64,000 nt of DNA from Bacilli bacterium (GCA_017934595.1 JAGBJG010000009.1:64839-128838), one strand, 5' to 3'; shown: positions 8,794 through 17,304, counted from the first letter of the stretch. Notes: a model not told the origin generated them from the letters alone. Program-made: numbers and translations.

Positions 8794-9135
8794 ATGAAGG
8801 AAGTAAAATTAAAACTTTATGGATTGGGTATCAATAATAACTATCAAGCTAAAGTATTTATATATGATTCATATAATAATTTAATATATGAAGGATATAC
8901 ATATAATGGTTATTTAATTATATCTTTAAATATTAATCAAAGATATAAATTAGTAGCTAGTTCATTAAATGAATATATTAATGCATATTTTTATATTAAT
9001 GATAATTATGAATATATATTTTTCTTTAAAAGAAGTTTACTTAATACAAATAATAATATCACTCTTATATTAACAGATTACTATTATGATAATCTGCCAA
9101 TAAGTAAGGGGGAATTAATCTTATGGAAAAGATAG
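8794..9135 (+). CDS. Small beta-rich protein, paralogue of the next gene
   Basis: A 113-residue protein with no signal peptide, no Cys, many Tyr/Asn residues and alternating strands. The ATG at 8794 is chosen over an in-frame GTG at 8785 because GGAG (8782-8785) lies 8 bases upstream of the ATG and forms part of that GTG. The C-terminus reads LTDYYYDNLPISKGELIL and aligns with the C-terminus of the next gene (LTDANYTNLPIESGTLTL), so the two share an ending module. It overlaps the next start by 13 bases in another frame. Function is unknown. Confidence 0.65.
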   Translation: MKEVKLKLYGLGINNNYQAKVFIYDSYNNLIYEGYTYNGYLIISLNINQRYKLVASSLNEYINAYFYINDNYEYIFFFKRSLLNTNNNITLILTDYYYDNLPISKGELILWKR

Positions 9136-9659
9136 TAACTATTACTAATGGTACTGGTACATCTGATTTAATTAATGGAACTTATACCGTAGAAGCTAGT
9201 GTAGTGGGTTATGATAATACCAGTATTGATCCATCTACTTTAACTATTCAAGCTGGTACAAATAATTACGCATTTACTATAGCTTCGACTGGTACATTAA
9301 CACTTCATGTAACAGAAGATGGTACATCAACTGGTACACCTATAGTAGGTGCGACATTTATCCGTACTGATAGTACTGGTAATGAATATGGCTCAGTTAT
9401 AACAACTGATTCGAATGGTGATGCCGTATTTGATAATGTACCATACGCGGCTACAGGTGCACCTATAATATACTATAAGCAAACTGCATCAGATGGTGAC
9501 CATGAATTTGATAATACTGTTCAAAATACTACTATGACAACAGAAACATCTACAATAGAAATACAAAATCAACCAGGTGCCACTAGAACTATTGCGTTAA
9601 CTGATGCAAATTATACTAATCTACCTATTGAATCTGGAACATTAACACTTACAAATTAA
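9123..9659 (+). CDS. SpaA/carboxypeptidase-regulatory-like beta-domain protein
   Basis: A 178-residue Thr/Gly/Asn-rich protein made of beta-sandwich-like repeats. Residues about 55-113 (TLTLHVTEDGTSTGTPIVGA ... GDAVFDNVPY) have the prealbumin/Cna-B rhythm of ligand- or adhesin-type domains. There is no signal peptide, membrane helix or sorting signal, which is odd for such domains and suggests a cytoplasmic scaffold or assembly subunit. The C-terminal LTD-x-x-Y-x-NLPI-x-x-G module matches the preceding gene. The ATG overlaps that gene by 13 bases and follows GGGGGAATTAATCTT. Confidence 0.6.
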   Translation: MEKIVTITNGTGTSDLINGTYTVEASVVGYDNTSIDPSTLTIQAGTNNYAFTIASTGTLTLHVTEDGTSTGTPIVGATFIRTDSTGNEYGSVITTDSNGDAVFDNVPYAATGAPIIYYKQTASDGDHEFDNTVQNTTMTTETSTIEIQNQPGATRTIALTDANYTNLPIESGTLTLTN

Positions 9660-9661
9660 TG

Positions 9662-9681
9662 AAAAGGCCTAAGGCCTTTTT
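9662..9681 (+). terminator. Intrinsic terminator
   Basis: An AAAAGGCCT/AGGCCTTTT stem followed by T-rich sequence ends the 8794-9659 pair. Confidence 0.75.
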
Positions 9682-9734
9682 ATTGCTTTATAATATTAAA
9701 ATATGTTATAATTAATATGCAAAGTAGGTGGGTT

Positions 9735-10073
9735 ATGTCAGATGAATTAAATAAAAAAGGATTAGCTGTTATAAAAGAGATTGATGAAGATTTAAATAAT
9801 GGTAATGGTATGGATCTAAATACTTTGTTATCAGAATCATTTAATCTATTAAGTAAAGATAAATCAATATCTAAAGATAAATTAGTTGATAAAGTTATAG
9901 AAGAAGCAGAAAAAGTATTAAGAAAATATTCAATAACATATTATCAAATATCTGATGAGATTAATTCTTTTGAATATGCTGAAGTATACAAATATATATA
10001 CAAATATATGCAAAAAATAATAAATGAATATTGTGATGAATATATTAATGAAACAGGTAAAGGGAGTAAATAA
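9735..10073 (+). CDS. Small acidic cytoplasmic protein, unknown
   Basis: A 112-residue, mainly helical, charged protein without recognised motifs. The ATG at 9735 is preferred over 9717, because AGGTGGG (9726-9732) sits just before it and the extended -10 (TGTTATAAT, ending 9712) puts the predicted transcription start at about 9719. It may pair functionally with the membrane-anchored protein that follows, but there is no direct evidence. Confidence 0.6.
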   Translation: MSDELNKKGLAVIKEIDEDLNNGNGMDLNTLLSESFNLLSKDKSISKDKLVDKVIEEAEKVLRKYSITYYQISDEINSFEYAEVYKYIYKYMQKIINEYCDEYINETGKGSK

Positions 10074-10129
10074 CTCTCTTTTATTTGATTATTTTTCCAT
10101 TTTATATTATGATATTTTTGGTGATGAAA

Positions 10130-10948
10130 ATGAAAAAGACGACATATGCATTAATAACTTTAGGAATAGTTATTGTATTAGGTATAGGTGTATTAATAGG
10201 AATGACTATTAATAATAACATTAAAAAGATGAATGGTGAAAATATTAATAATGCTAGTTCAAATAATGTAGATACTAATCAAGATAGTAAAACTCCAATA
10301 TTAGATCATGTATCTGATATGCAAGATACTATAAATGCAGCTAAAGATAAAGTATCTGATATTAATAATACTATTAAAGAAAGTAATAATAATGTTAATG
10401 ATGTAATTAATGAATTAAATACTACTAATACTGATACAACCTATAGTACTAAAGATAATGATGTTATAAATACTCTTAAAGATACATTAAATAATATTAA
10501 GAATAGTGAAGTAACAGAAAACTTTACTAAAAATGCCAAAAAAACATTTATAGATGTAGTAGATTTTATCTTTTATGGTGGAACTATTAAAGGTCATACT
10601 TTTGAAGAATTAACTAGTAATGGTAAATCTAAAGTATTAGAAATAGCGTCTAATATAGATGACGCTATTGAAGCTAAAGTACCTGGATATAAAGAATCAA
10701 TATCTAGTGGTGCATCTAAAGCATTTAAAGAAGCATCTAGATTAATTAAAAAAGGCAGTTCTAATTTAAATAGTTTTTTACAAGAAAAATTAAGTGAAGA
10801 AAACTATAATGCTATTATTGACGCTAAAGATGATTTAGTATATTATAGTAAAAATGCAGTATCATTTATTAAAGATAATGCTCCTAAACTATTTAATACT
10901 GTAAAAGAAAAGTTAAGTAGCTGGTATCAAAAATATAAGAATAGTTAA
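10130..10948 (+). CDS. Membrane-anchored helical repeat protein, unknown
   Basis: A 272-residue protein. Start 10130 is chosen because GGTGAT lies four bases before this ATG, the local ribosome-binding pattern; upstream in-frame starts lack one. It has one transmembrane helix at about 5-27, then a long Asn/Asp/Lys-rich extracytoplasmic region with helical heptad-like stretches (SDMQDTINAAKDKVSDINNT) resembling apolipophorin/YtxH-like repeats, and ends in amphipathic helices. Its function is unknown. It lies between a small acidic protein and a membrane-anchored carboxypeptidase, suggesting an envelope role. Confidence 0.65.
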   Translation: MKKTTYALITLGIVIVLGIGVLIGMTINNNIKKMNGENINNASSNNVDTNQDSKTPILDHVSDMQDTINAAKDKVSDINNTIKESNNNVNDVINELNTTNTDTTYSTKDNDVINTLKDTLNNIKNSEVTENFTKNAKKTFIDVVDFIFYGGTIKGHTFEELTSNGKSKVLEIASNIDDAIEAKVPGYKESISSGASKAFKEASRLIKKGSSNLNSFLQEKLSEENYNAIIDAKDDLVYYSKNAVSFIKDNAPKLFNTVKEKLSSWYQKYKNS

Positions 10949-10989
10949 TTCTTATGTTTTTTTGTGTTATAATTAAGCTGGGTGATAGT

Positions 10990-12012
10990 ATGAAGATATT
11001 TAAAAGAATACTTTTATTTATTTTATTTGCTTCAATTGTTGCTGCAGGAATATATGTTTATTTAAATAAAGATAGATGGATGAATGAAAAGAAACTTAGT
11101 GAAGTATTAAGTGAAGATAAAGTTAAATCTATTAAAGAAAATGATGATACTGAACTTGCTTTATCTTTAGTATCAAGTGACTCATTTGAATCATCTAATA
11201 TAGATAGATATATTAAGTATTCAAAAGATACTAATTTAGATAATGATAAAGTTATTAAATTAGTAAATAATAATATAGATAAATTAGATGATTTTATCTA
11301 TGATGATATTATTTTATCATTATTAGATGAAGAATATTATTTATATAAAAATACTAATAGATATATGAATTATTATAAAGAACATAAAGATTTAAAAGCA
11401 TCTGCTATTATAACTAATGTTAATAGTAATATAGATTATGCTTTCTATACTCATACTCATAAAACAGATTTATCTAAAGGTAATTTAATATTAGTAAATA
11501 AATTTAATTATTTAGATGAAGATTATGTACCAGATTTAGTAGATATAGATTCAGAATATGGTGATTGGGGTAGTTTAACACCTGATGCATATGAAGCATT
11601 TAAAGTGATGGTAGCAGGGGCTAAAGAAGATGGTATTAAATTATTCTCTTGTTCACCATATAGAAGTTATGAATTACAATCTAGTTTATATCATAGATAT
11701 GGTGCTCGTGATGGCTATGATAAAGCTGATACATATTCAGCTAGACCAGGTTCATCTGAACATCAAACAGGCTTAGCGATAGATATTAATGCTGCTGATG
11801 ATTGGTTTAATGATACTGTAGAAGCTAAGTGGTTAGCAGATAATGCTTATAAATATGGATTTATCTTAAGATATCCTAAAGGCAAAGAATATTTAACTGG
11901 ATATCAATATGAATCATGGCATTATAGATATGTAGGTAAAGAAGTAGCTAAATATATATTTGATCATGATATTACTTTTGAAGAATATTATGCATTCTTT
12001 ATAGATAAATAG
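10990..12012 (+). CDS. Membrane-anchored D-alanyl-D-alanine carboxypeptidase (VanY/M15B)
   Basis: A 340-residue protein with an N-terminal anchor (about 5-23) and an extracytoplasmic M15B peptidase domain. The zinc-binding S-x-H-x-x-G-x-A-x-D motif is SSEHQTGLAIDI, and the second metal/catalytic motif is the WH of ESWHYRYVG. It trims the terminal D-Ala from peptidoglycan stem peptides. The region between anchor and catalytic domain (about 30-170) is a helical spacer. ATG 10990 follows GGGTGAT, with TGTTATAAT exactly 16 bases upstream of the ATG. Confidence 0.88.
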   Translation: MKIFKRILLFILFASIVAAGIYVYLNKDRWMNEKKLSEVLSEDKVKSIKENDDTELALSLVSSDSFESSNIDRYIKYSKDTNLDNDKVIKLVNNNIDKLDDFIYDDIILSLLDEEYYLYKNTNRYMNYYKEHKDLKASAIITNVNSNIDYAFYTHTHKTDLSKGNLILVNKFNYLDEDYVPDLVDIDSEYGDWGSLTPDAYEAFKVMVAGAKEDGIKLFSCSPYRSYELQSSLYHRYGARDGYDKADTYSARPGSSEHQTGLAIDINAADDWFNDTVEAKWLADNAYKYGFILRYPKGKEYLTGYQYESWHYRYVGKEVAKYIFDHDITFEEYYAFFIDK

Positions 12013-12035
12013 TTTCCTTAGGGGAACTTTTTTTG
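12013..12035 (+). terminator. Intrinsic terminator
   Basis: A GTTTCC-tta-GGGGAAC hairpin with T7 ends the carboxypeptidase gene; the next -10 begins only four bases after the T-tract. Confidence 0.7.
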
Positions 12036-12060
12036 TGATATAATTTATATAGGTGATAAT

Positions 12061-13524
12061 ATGAATTTATCTAAATCAAGATATACTAGAGGTATACAAT
12101 GTAAAAAGATGTTATGGTTAGAAAAATATAAACCTGAAGAGATGGATAATATTAATAATGAATCTGTCTTTGAAACAGGTAATATGGTACATGAAGTAGC
12201 TAGATATTTATTTGGTGAACATATTAATATTGATTTTAATTCTAACTTAGAAGAAATGATTAAAAATACATATTTAACTATAGATAGTTATAAAGATGTA
12301 GTAATAACAGAAGCGTCATTTAAGTATCTTAATAACTTTTGTAGTGTAGATATATTAGTTAAAAAAAATAATAAATATGAATTATATGAAGTTAAGTCAT
12401 CTACTGAACTTAAAGATATTTATATTAAAGATATATCATATCAATATTATGTATTAAATAGTTTGGGTATGAATGTTACTAAAACAAGTTTAATACATTT
12501 AAATAGTAATTATGTAAGACATGGTAATTTAGAGTTAGATAAATTATTTACTTTTGAAGATGTAACACCTGATATATTAAAATTACAAGATGAAGTTAAA
12601 ACTAATATAGAAGATATAGATAAGTATATGGATAGTGAAATAGAAGAAGATAAAAAGATAACAGAAAATTGTTTTAAACCTTATCCTTGTCCATTCTTTA
12701 AATATTGTACAAGAAATTTACCTATTAATAATATCTTTGATATAGCTAGTATGAGAACATCATCTAAACTAAAATATTATGATCAAGGTATATGTGATTT
12801 TAAAGATTTATTAAATACTGATATTAAAGATGATTATAAGATGCAGATAGAGTATGAATTATATGATAAAGAAGATTATATTGATAAAGAATATATTAAA
12901 GGTTTCTTAAAAGAATTAACAAAACCTTTATACTTTTTAGATTTTGAAACATTTCAAATGCCTATACCTTTATATGATGATGTATCACCATATGAACAAA
13001 TACCATTTCAATATTCACTTCATTATATAGAAGATAAATTATATCATAAGGAATATTTAGCTAAACCTAATATAGATCCTAGAAGAGATTTAGCAGAACA
13101 TTTAGTTAATGATATACCTTTAAATGTATGTACATTAGCTTATAATATGTCATTTGAAAAAACAGTTATAAAAAAATTAGCTAGTTTATATCCTGATTTA
13201 CATGATCATTTAATGAATATTCATGATAATATTAAAGATTTAATGATACCTTTTAAATATAAAAAATACTATAATAAATTAATGAAAGGTTCATATTCTA
13301 TTAAGTATGTCCTACCAGCATTATTTCCTGATGATGAAAGTCTAAACTATCATAACCTAGATTTAATACATAATGGATCTGAAGCTATGAATAGTTATGC
13401 CAATATGGGTAATTTAAGTGAAGAAGATATGGAATATACTAGGGAAAGATTATTAAGATATTGTGAACTAGATACATATGCCATGGTAAAGATATATGAA
13501 AAATTATTAGAAGTAATAAAATAA
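12061..13524 (+). CDS. DUF2779 protein: Cas4-like nuclease fused to DnaQ-like exonuclease
   Basis: A 487-residue two-part nuclease. The N-terminal half begins with SKSRYTRGIQCKKMLWLEK, carries the PD-(D/E)XK signature VDILVKK ... YEVKSST (about 97-116), and has a Cys cluster (C14 plus C-x5-C-x5-C near 203-215) typical of Cas4/RecB-family [4Fe-4S] nucleases. The C-terminal half (from about 290) is RNase-H-fold DEDD-like: FLDFETF, AYNMSFEKTVI and YCELDTYAM. This matches the DUF2779 family, whose role is DNA end processing of unknown biology. It has its own promoter with 16 bases from TATAAT to ATG. Confidence 0.85.
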   Translation: MNLSKSRYTRGIQCKKMLWLEKYKPEEMDNINNESVFETGNMVHEVARYLFGEHINIDFNSNLEEMIKNTYLTIDSYKDVVITEASFKYLNNFCSVDILVKKNNKYELYEVKSSTELKDIYIKDISYQYYVLNSLGMNVTKTSLIHLNSNYVRHGNLELDKLFTFEDVTPDILKLQDEVKTNIEDIDKYMDSEIEEDKKITENCFKPYPCPFFKYCTRNLPINNIFDIASMRTSSKLKYYDQGICDFKDLLNTDIKDDYKMQIEYELYDKEDYIDKEYIKGFLKELTKPLYFLDFETFQMPIPLYDDVSPYEQIPFQYSLHYIEDKLYHKEYLAKPNIDPRRDLAEHLVNDIPLNVCTLAYNMSFEKTVIKKLASLYPDLHDHLMNIHDNIKDLMIPFKYKKYYNKLMKGSYSIKYVLPALFPDDESLNYHNLDLIHNGSEAMNSYANMGNLSEEDMEYTRERLLRYCELDTYAMVKIYEKLLEVIK

Positions 13525-13545
13525 GAAGCTAAGCTTCTTTTTTTC
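13524..13545 (+). terminator. Intrinsic terminator
   Basis: An AGAAGCT/AGCTTCT stem followed by T7, directly after the DUF2779 stop. Confidence 0.8.
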
Positions 13546-13575
13546 ATTACAGAAAATGGACTTTTGGTGCAATTT

Positions 13576-13602
13576 TTATCCAAAAAGTAGTATTTTGGAT
13601 AA
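13576..13602. promoter_or_regulatory. 10-bp inverted repeat, possible operator
   Basis: TTATCCAAAA and TTTTGGATAA form a perfect inverted repeat around a 7-base spacer. It lies just upstream of two possible promoter elements (TACAAT at 13612-13617; TTGACA at 13619-13624) for the following gene. Lack of a following T-run makes an operator more likely than a terminator. Confidence 0.45.
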
Positions 13603-13677
13603 CCCATATGATACAATATTGACAATTAGAAGATGTGGAACTTTTAACTAATAATATAGAAAGGATGAAATTAAAAT

Positions 13678-14331
13678 ATGCATAGAGTGAGTTCTAAAAA
13701 TAAATATAGAATAACAATTGTGATGATAAATATAGCCGGTCCGGGGTATCATAAACCTATGAATGATTTTTTCAAATCCTATCATACATATTGGTATAAT
13801 GATTCAACTATAATGAATGATTTGTATGAGTGGATTATGAAGGGTATGAGATATAAGACAAAACATTTTTTGAGTAATATATTTAGGATTAAAGTTGGTG
13901 ATAAAGAAATACATGCACAATCCAATTTTAATTTACGAAAATTTATTAAATTGAATCAATTGAAAAAATTGGAAGTAAATTTTCTCTATGGTATGGGTGG
14001 AGGATGTGATTTAAATGTTGGAGTTGTAGCTAATATAAGAATTAATCCAAATGAGAAGCGACATAGATATATTCCACATGTACATATTTATCGTGGTAAA
14101 AGTCGTTCATATGACAATGAAACAAGAATAAATTTGGCCGATATGAGCACGATGAAGAACACTCAAAAGGAATTGAATGATTTGTTTAATAGGAATGAAT
14201 CAGAATTAATACTTTCATTTTTATGGAAATATCGTGATGATTTAATTGAATACTATAATTCGATTCAAAGAGGCGAAAAGCCTGATACTATATATATTGA
14301 TTACGAAGGAAATAGAACTTATTTCTGTTAG
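13678..14331 (+). CDS. Uncharacterised protein with a His-rich HVHIYRG segment
   Basis: A 217-residue soluble protein, not recognised with confidence. It contains GMGGGCDLNVGV, then RHRYIPHVHIYRGKS and ETRINLADM, a pattern loosely like the short DUF4160 family (P-x-H-x-H/V followed by a strand-helix). Codon choice (CGT, GCC, CGA and runs of AAA) differs from the core genes nearby, suggesting recent acquisition. The ribosome binding site AAAGGATG precedes ATG 13678. Confidence 0.6.
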   Translation: MHRVSSKNKYRITIVMINIAGPGYHKPMNDFFKSYHTYWYNDSTIMNDLYEWIMKGMRYKTKHFLSNIFRIKVGDKEIHAQSNFNLRKFIKLNQLKKLEVNFLYGMGGGCDLNVGVVANIRINPNEKRHRYIPHVHIYRGKSRSYDNETRINLADMSTMKNTQKELNDLFNRNESELILSFLWKYRDDLIEYYNSIQRGEKPDTIYIDYEGNRTYFC

Positions 14332-14360
14332 TATTTAGATTTTAAGATGGAGATGTATTT

Positions 14361-14807
14361 ATGAAAAAGTATTTAATAATAGTTTTAATTTGTTTATTAT
14401 GTTTTATGCCGCGTGTTAGCGCAAATGTTGTTTGCAATGATGGAACAGTAAGCCCCTCATGTGGTTCATGCGGTAGAGGATGTTGTTCACATCATGGCGG
14501 ATGTTCTGGAAGGACAACTAACAGTTCATCAACTAGTACTTCTAGGTCTACAAGCTCTAGTTCAACTTCAAGTAATACTTCATCCAGTAGTAGGACGTCT
14601 GGAAGCAGTAGTTCAATCAGTAACAGTAACTCATCATCAAAATCTATTACATCTAGTTCCAGCAAATCAATTGCACCAACTTCTTCGGCTATTAATAAAA
14701 GTGATGATACAACTGATTCGGATGATATACTTGCAGGGCTTGGTGGATTAGGAGTTATTGGTGCAGCCGGATATGTTGTTAGCAAAGCTACGAAAAAGAA
14801 AAAATAA
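14361..14807 (+). CDS. Exported Cys/His-cluster, Ser-rich protein with C-terminal membrane segment
   Basis: A 148-residue protein with a signal peptide at 1-21 (KKYLIIVLICLLCFMPRVSA), then a dense cluster CNDGTVSPSC-GSCGRGCCSHHGG that resembles the C-x-DGT ... C-S-x-HGG motif of DUF3761-type exported domains. A low-complexity Ser/Thr/Asn stalk (about 50-115) follows, and the protein ends with a Gly-rich hydrophobic helix (about 122-140) and KKKK. It looks like a small surface protein held by its C-terminus. The Ser-rich DNA produces long shadow frames on both strands that are not genes. Confidence 0.65.
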   Translation: MKKYLIIVLICLLCFMPRVSANVVCNDGTVSPSCGSCGRGCCSHHGGCSGRTTNSSSTSTSRSTSSSSTSSNTSSSSRTSGSSSSISNSNSSSKSITSSSSKSIAPTSSAINKSDDTTDSDDILAGLGGLGVIGAAGYVVSKATKKKK

Positions 14808-14830
14808 AACTAGACTAACCTAGTTTTTTA
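14807..14830 (+). terminator. Intrinsic terminator
   Basis: An AAACTAG/CTAGTTT hairpin with a T-run; the next -10 starts at 14838. Confidence 0.75.
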
Positions 14831-14834
14831 TTTA

Positions 14835-14859
14835 TGTTATAATAAATATAGGTGATAAT
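14835..14859 (+). promoter_or_regulatory. Extended -10 promoter with ultra-short leader
   Basis: TGTTATAAT (14835-14843), then exactly 16 bases including AGGTGAT before ATG 14860. The same arrangement precedes 10990, 12061, 17305, 54088 and 61889 (and, without the TG, 46121). A start about 7 bases after the -10 would place the 5' end at the ribosome binding site. Confidence 0.65.
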
Positions 14860-16284
14860 ATGAATTTGGATAAAGCTATGATCAAATTTTTTATAATTAT
14901 AATGATAATAACGTTTATTGTTTTATTCGCATCAGAAAATAATTCTGAAGCATTAATAAGTATTCTTATTATATTTGCTATACTGTATTGGATTAGATAT
15001 GTATATGCAAAAAATAAGAAGAATGAAGGAATTTATGAAGATACTACCAAAACTTTAAATAATGAAAATGACGGGCGTATAATAATTAAAAAAATAGATG
15101 ATATAGAAAAATTGAATAGTAAATCGGTGGATAATATTAAAAATGAAGAAGTAGCTCAAGAAGTTAAAATGTATGAATTACCTAAAATATCTAGTTATGT
15201 TACTGATAAAAATTTAGTTAATCTAATTTCAAAGCAGAAATATAAAGCTGGCCTTCCGGTAACGTATAATGATGAATATGAACTTATAGATTTAACTGAT
15301 AATTATAGTATGTTAATTAACGGGTCTATTGCGTCAGGTAAATCATCACTTATCCACAGCATAATTGATGATGTATTATTACGCAATAAGCCTGAAGAAG
15401 TAAAAATGATAATAATCGATAGTAAAAGATTAGAGTATATGGAGTATAATGGAATCCCGCATTTATTAACACCTATTATAACTAGTCCTAAAAAAGCAGT
15501 TGAAGTTTTAAATAAATTGGTCTCAGAGATGCAAAATAGATATGATGAATTAGACCGTGTAGGGGCAAAAAATATTTCTGATTATAATAAAATAATTGAA
15601 ACTAAAAATAAAAATGGTAATTCAAATTTTATAAAGATGCCATATATATATTTATTTATTGATGAGCTAGATGATTTAATAGGATATGATAAATCTATAT
15701 CATATATAATAAAAAGAATGCTTGCGTATGCCAGAGCAGTAGGAATAAATATATTATGTACTACAACTACTGTTGCTTATAATATGTTCGATATTGAACT
15801 TATCAATTCATTTAATTCAATAATATCATTTAAAATTTTCTCACATCGTGATGCAAGATTATTATTTGAAAATAAAGATTCAATGAAATTGCAAGAATAT
15901 GAATTTGTATATAAAATTCAAGGACGAACTAGTCCTAAAACTTATAAACCTGTTATTTCTGAAAAAAGGAAGGAATTAATTGATTATATATTTGGACAAC
16001 AAAAGGCTCAATATGATGTAAGATTTGAACTCGATGAATATGTCCAAAATGTGGTAGAGGATGATGTTAACGCATCTAATCCTATGTATAAACAAATAGT
16101 TGAATTTGTTGTTGCTAAAGGTCAAGCATCTGCCTCATTATTACAAAGAAGATTCCATATCGGATATAATAGGGCAGCTACATATATTGATCTATTAGAA
16201 GAAAGAGGTATAATTGGTCCACAAAACGGATCTAAACCTCGTGAAGTAATTTATAAATTAGAAAATAATAATGAAGACGAGTAG
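14860..16284 (+). CDS. Short FtsK/SpoIIIE-family DNA translocase
   Basis: A 474-residue protein with two N-terminal transmembrane helices (about 8-24 and 28-47), then the RecA-like motor. Walker A is GSIASGKSS (near 155-163), Walker B is YLFIDELDD, and a C-terminal winged-helix gamma domain (about 405-465: QIVEFVVAKGQASASLLQRR, then GYNRAATYIDLLEERG) normally reads polar DNA motifs. It is much shorter than chromosomal FtsK/SpoIIIE (about 750-880), having two rather than four membrane helices and a short linker. It may be an accessory pump acting on a specific element. Confidence 0.82.
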   Translation: MNLDKAMIKFFIIIMIITFIVLFASENNSEALISILIIFAILYWIRYVYAKNKKNEGIYEDTTKTLNNENDGRIIIKKIDDIEKLNSKSVDNIKNEEVAQEVKMYELPKISSYVTDKNLVNLISKQKYKAGLPVTYNDEYELIDLTDNYSMLINGSIASGKSSLIHSIIDDVLLRNKPEEVKMIIIDSKRLEYMEYNGIPHLLTPIITSPKKAVEVLNKLVSEMQNRYDELDRVGAKNISDYNKIIETKNKNGNSNFIKMPYIYLFIDELDDLIGYDKSISYIIKRMLAYARAVGINILCTTTTVAYNMFDIELINSFNSIISFKIFSHRDARLLFENKDSMKLQEYEFVYKIQGRTSPKTYKPVISEKRKELIDYIFGQQKAQYDVRFELDEYVQNVVEDDVNASNPMYKQIVEFVVAKGQASASLLQRRFHIGYNRAATYIDLLEERGIIGPQNGSKPREVIYKLENNNEDE

Positions 16285-16292
16285 GTGATAAT

Positions 16293-16739
16293 ATGACAGA
16301 ATATAAAGTATATAATCCAGATATAGATAACTATGGTATATATGATTATTTTAATTTAAAAGGATATCATAAATCATTAGGTATTATATTAGATGATAAA
16401 TATGTATTTAAAGTAGGTATAGGTGATCATTATGTATCACATGTATCATTTGAAGATGAATATGGTCCATATAATTTATGGTTATGTGCGGATAATGATT
16501 ATTTAGGTATACAATATAATTATGATGATAGTGATATAAATGAATTCCAATATAAATGTATTTTAAAAATATTAGATGAATGTAAAAGATATATTAATGA
16601 AACAAATAAAAAAATAAATGTTGATGTATCAGATGTTATATTTAACAATAAAGATTTAGTAAATGATCCATATAATATAGATGCAATAATAGAAGATATA
16701 GAAACTAAATATAATACATTATTTGGTAAAAAAATGTAG
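16293..16739 (+). CDS. Unknown protein, copy 1 of a duplicated gene
   Basis: A 148-residue acidic, Tyr/Asp-rich cytoplasmic protein beginning EYKVYNPDIDNYGIYDYF. No family is recognised. A second copy lies at 17305-17754. The middle (bases 16381-16511) matches the second copy at 130 of 131 positions, while the C-terminal thirds diverge strongly. It starts 8 bases after the FtsK-like gene with AGGTGAT, so it is in the same transcription unit, together with the ASCH gene. Confidence 0.65.
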   Translation: MTEYKVYNPDIDNYGIYDYFNLKGYHKSLGIILDDKYVFKVGIGDHYVSHVSFEDEYGPYNLWLCADNDYLGIQYNYDDSDINEFQYKCILKILDECKRYINETNKKINVDVSDVIFNNKDLVNDPYNIDAIIEDIETKYNTLFGKKM

Positions 16740-16747
16740 GTGATTAT

Positions 16748-17125
16748 ATGAAAGTATTAACTATAAAACAACCTTGGGCTACTTTAATAGCACAAGGTTT
16801 AAAAGAATATGAATTTAGATCTTGGAAGACTAATTATCGTGGTGATATATTAATTCATGCAGGAGCAGGAATAGATAAAGAAGCTATGAAAAGATTTAAA
16901 GATTTAAATTTAGAATATCCAACTAAAAAGATATTAGCTAAAGTAACTATAACTGATTGTATCCTTTTAGATAAAGATATAAATAAAAAAATATGTAATA
17001 AAAATCCGTTAGTATATGGTACTAAAGATAGAGATGGATATGCATGGAAGTTATCTAATTTAGAAAAATTAGATATACCTGATACTATAAATGGCAAATT
17101 AGGTTTATGGAATTATGAAAAATGA
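16748..17125 (+). CDS. ASCH-domain protein
   Basis: A 125-residue protein. It opens with KVLTIKQPWATLIAQGLKEY and has the ASCH hallmark E-x-R-S-W-K-T-x-Y-R-G-D at about 22-33, then ILIHAGAG. ASCH domains have a PUA-like fold and bind RNA or modified nucleosides; some act as N4-acetylcytidine amidohydrolases. It is flanked on both sides by copies of the same unknown gene, so it may have been trapped by that duplication. Confidence 0.85.
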   Translation: MKVLTIKQPWATLIAQGLKEYEFRSWKTNYRGDILIHAGAGIDKEAMKRFKDLNLEYPTKKILAKVTITDCILLDKDINKKICNKNPLVYGTKDRDGYAWKLSNLEKLDIPDTINGKLGLWNYEK

Positions 17126-17145
17126 GTAGGAATACTCATTTTTTT
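17121..17145 (+). terminator. Intrinsic terminator
   Basis: An AATGAGTA/TACTCATT stem followed by T7, overlapping the stop of the ASCH gene. Confidence 0.8.
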
Positions 17146-17175
17146 GATAAAAATTCACTTTTTGGGGAAATCGTG

Positions 17176-17272
17176 TGATATAATTGATTTGTGAATGGAG
17201 GGTTTAATCTTCTTTCATCCATTCGCTTCTTTTTATAACTATTTTTTTATAAAGAAACTACTATTGTAGTTT
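17176..17272 (+). ncRNA. Candidate two-hairpin small RNA
   Basis: TGATATAAT (17176-17184) has a weak -35. It is followed almost at once by a 9-bp hairpin (17191-17199/17218-17226, one wobble) with a T-rich tail, then a second hairpin (about 17249-17265) with T7. No coding frame or ribosome binding site lies between the promoter and the second terminator, so the product would be an RNA of at most about 80 nt. Confidence 0.4.
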
Positions 17273-17304
17273 TTTTATATGGTATAATGAATATAGGTGA
17301 TAAT

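Noticed and set aside
10024-10212. A 62-codon frame across the end of 9735-10073 and the start of 10130-10948.
   Set aside because: It overlaps two better supported genes, has no binding site and an improbable composition.
14461-14785. Two roughly 96-97-codon frames (both strands) in the Ser-rich gene.
   Set aside because: They are shadows of the low-complexity Ser codons (their products are Leu/Val/Asp repeats) and lack start signals.
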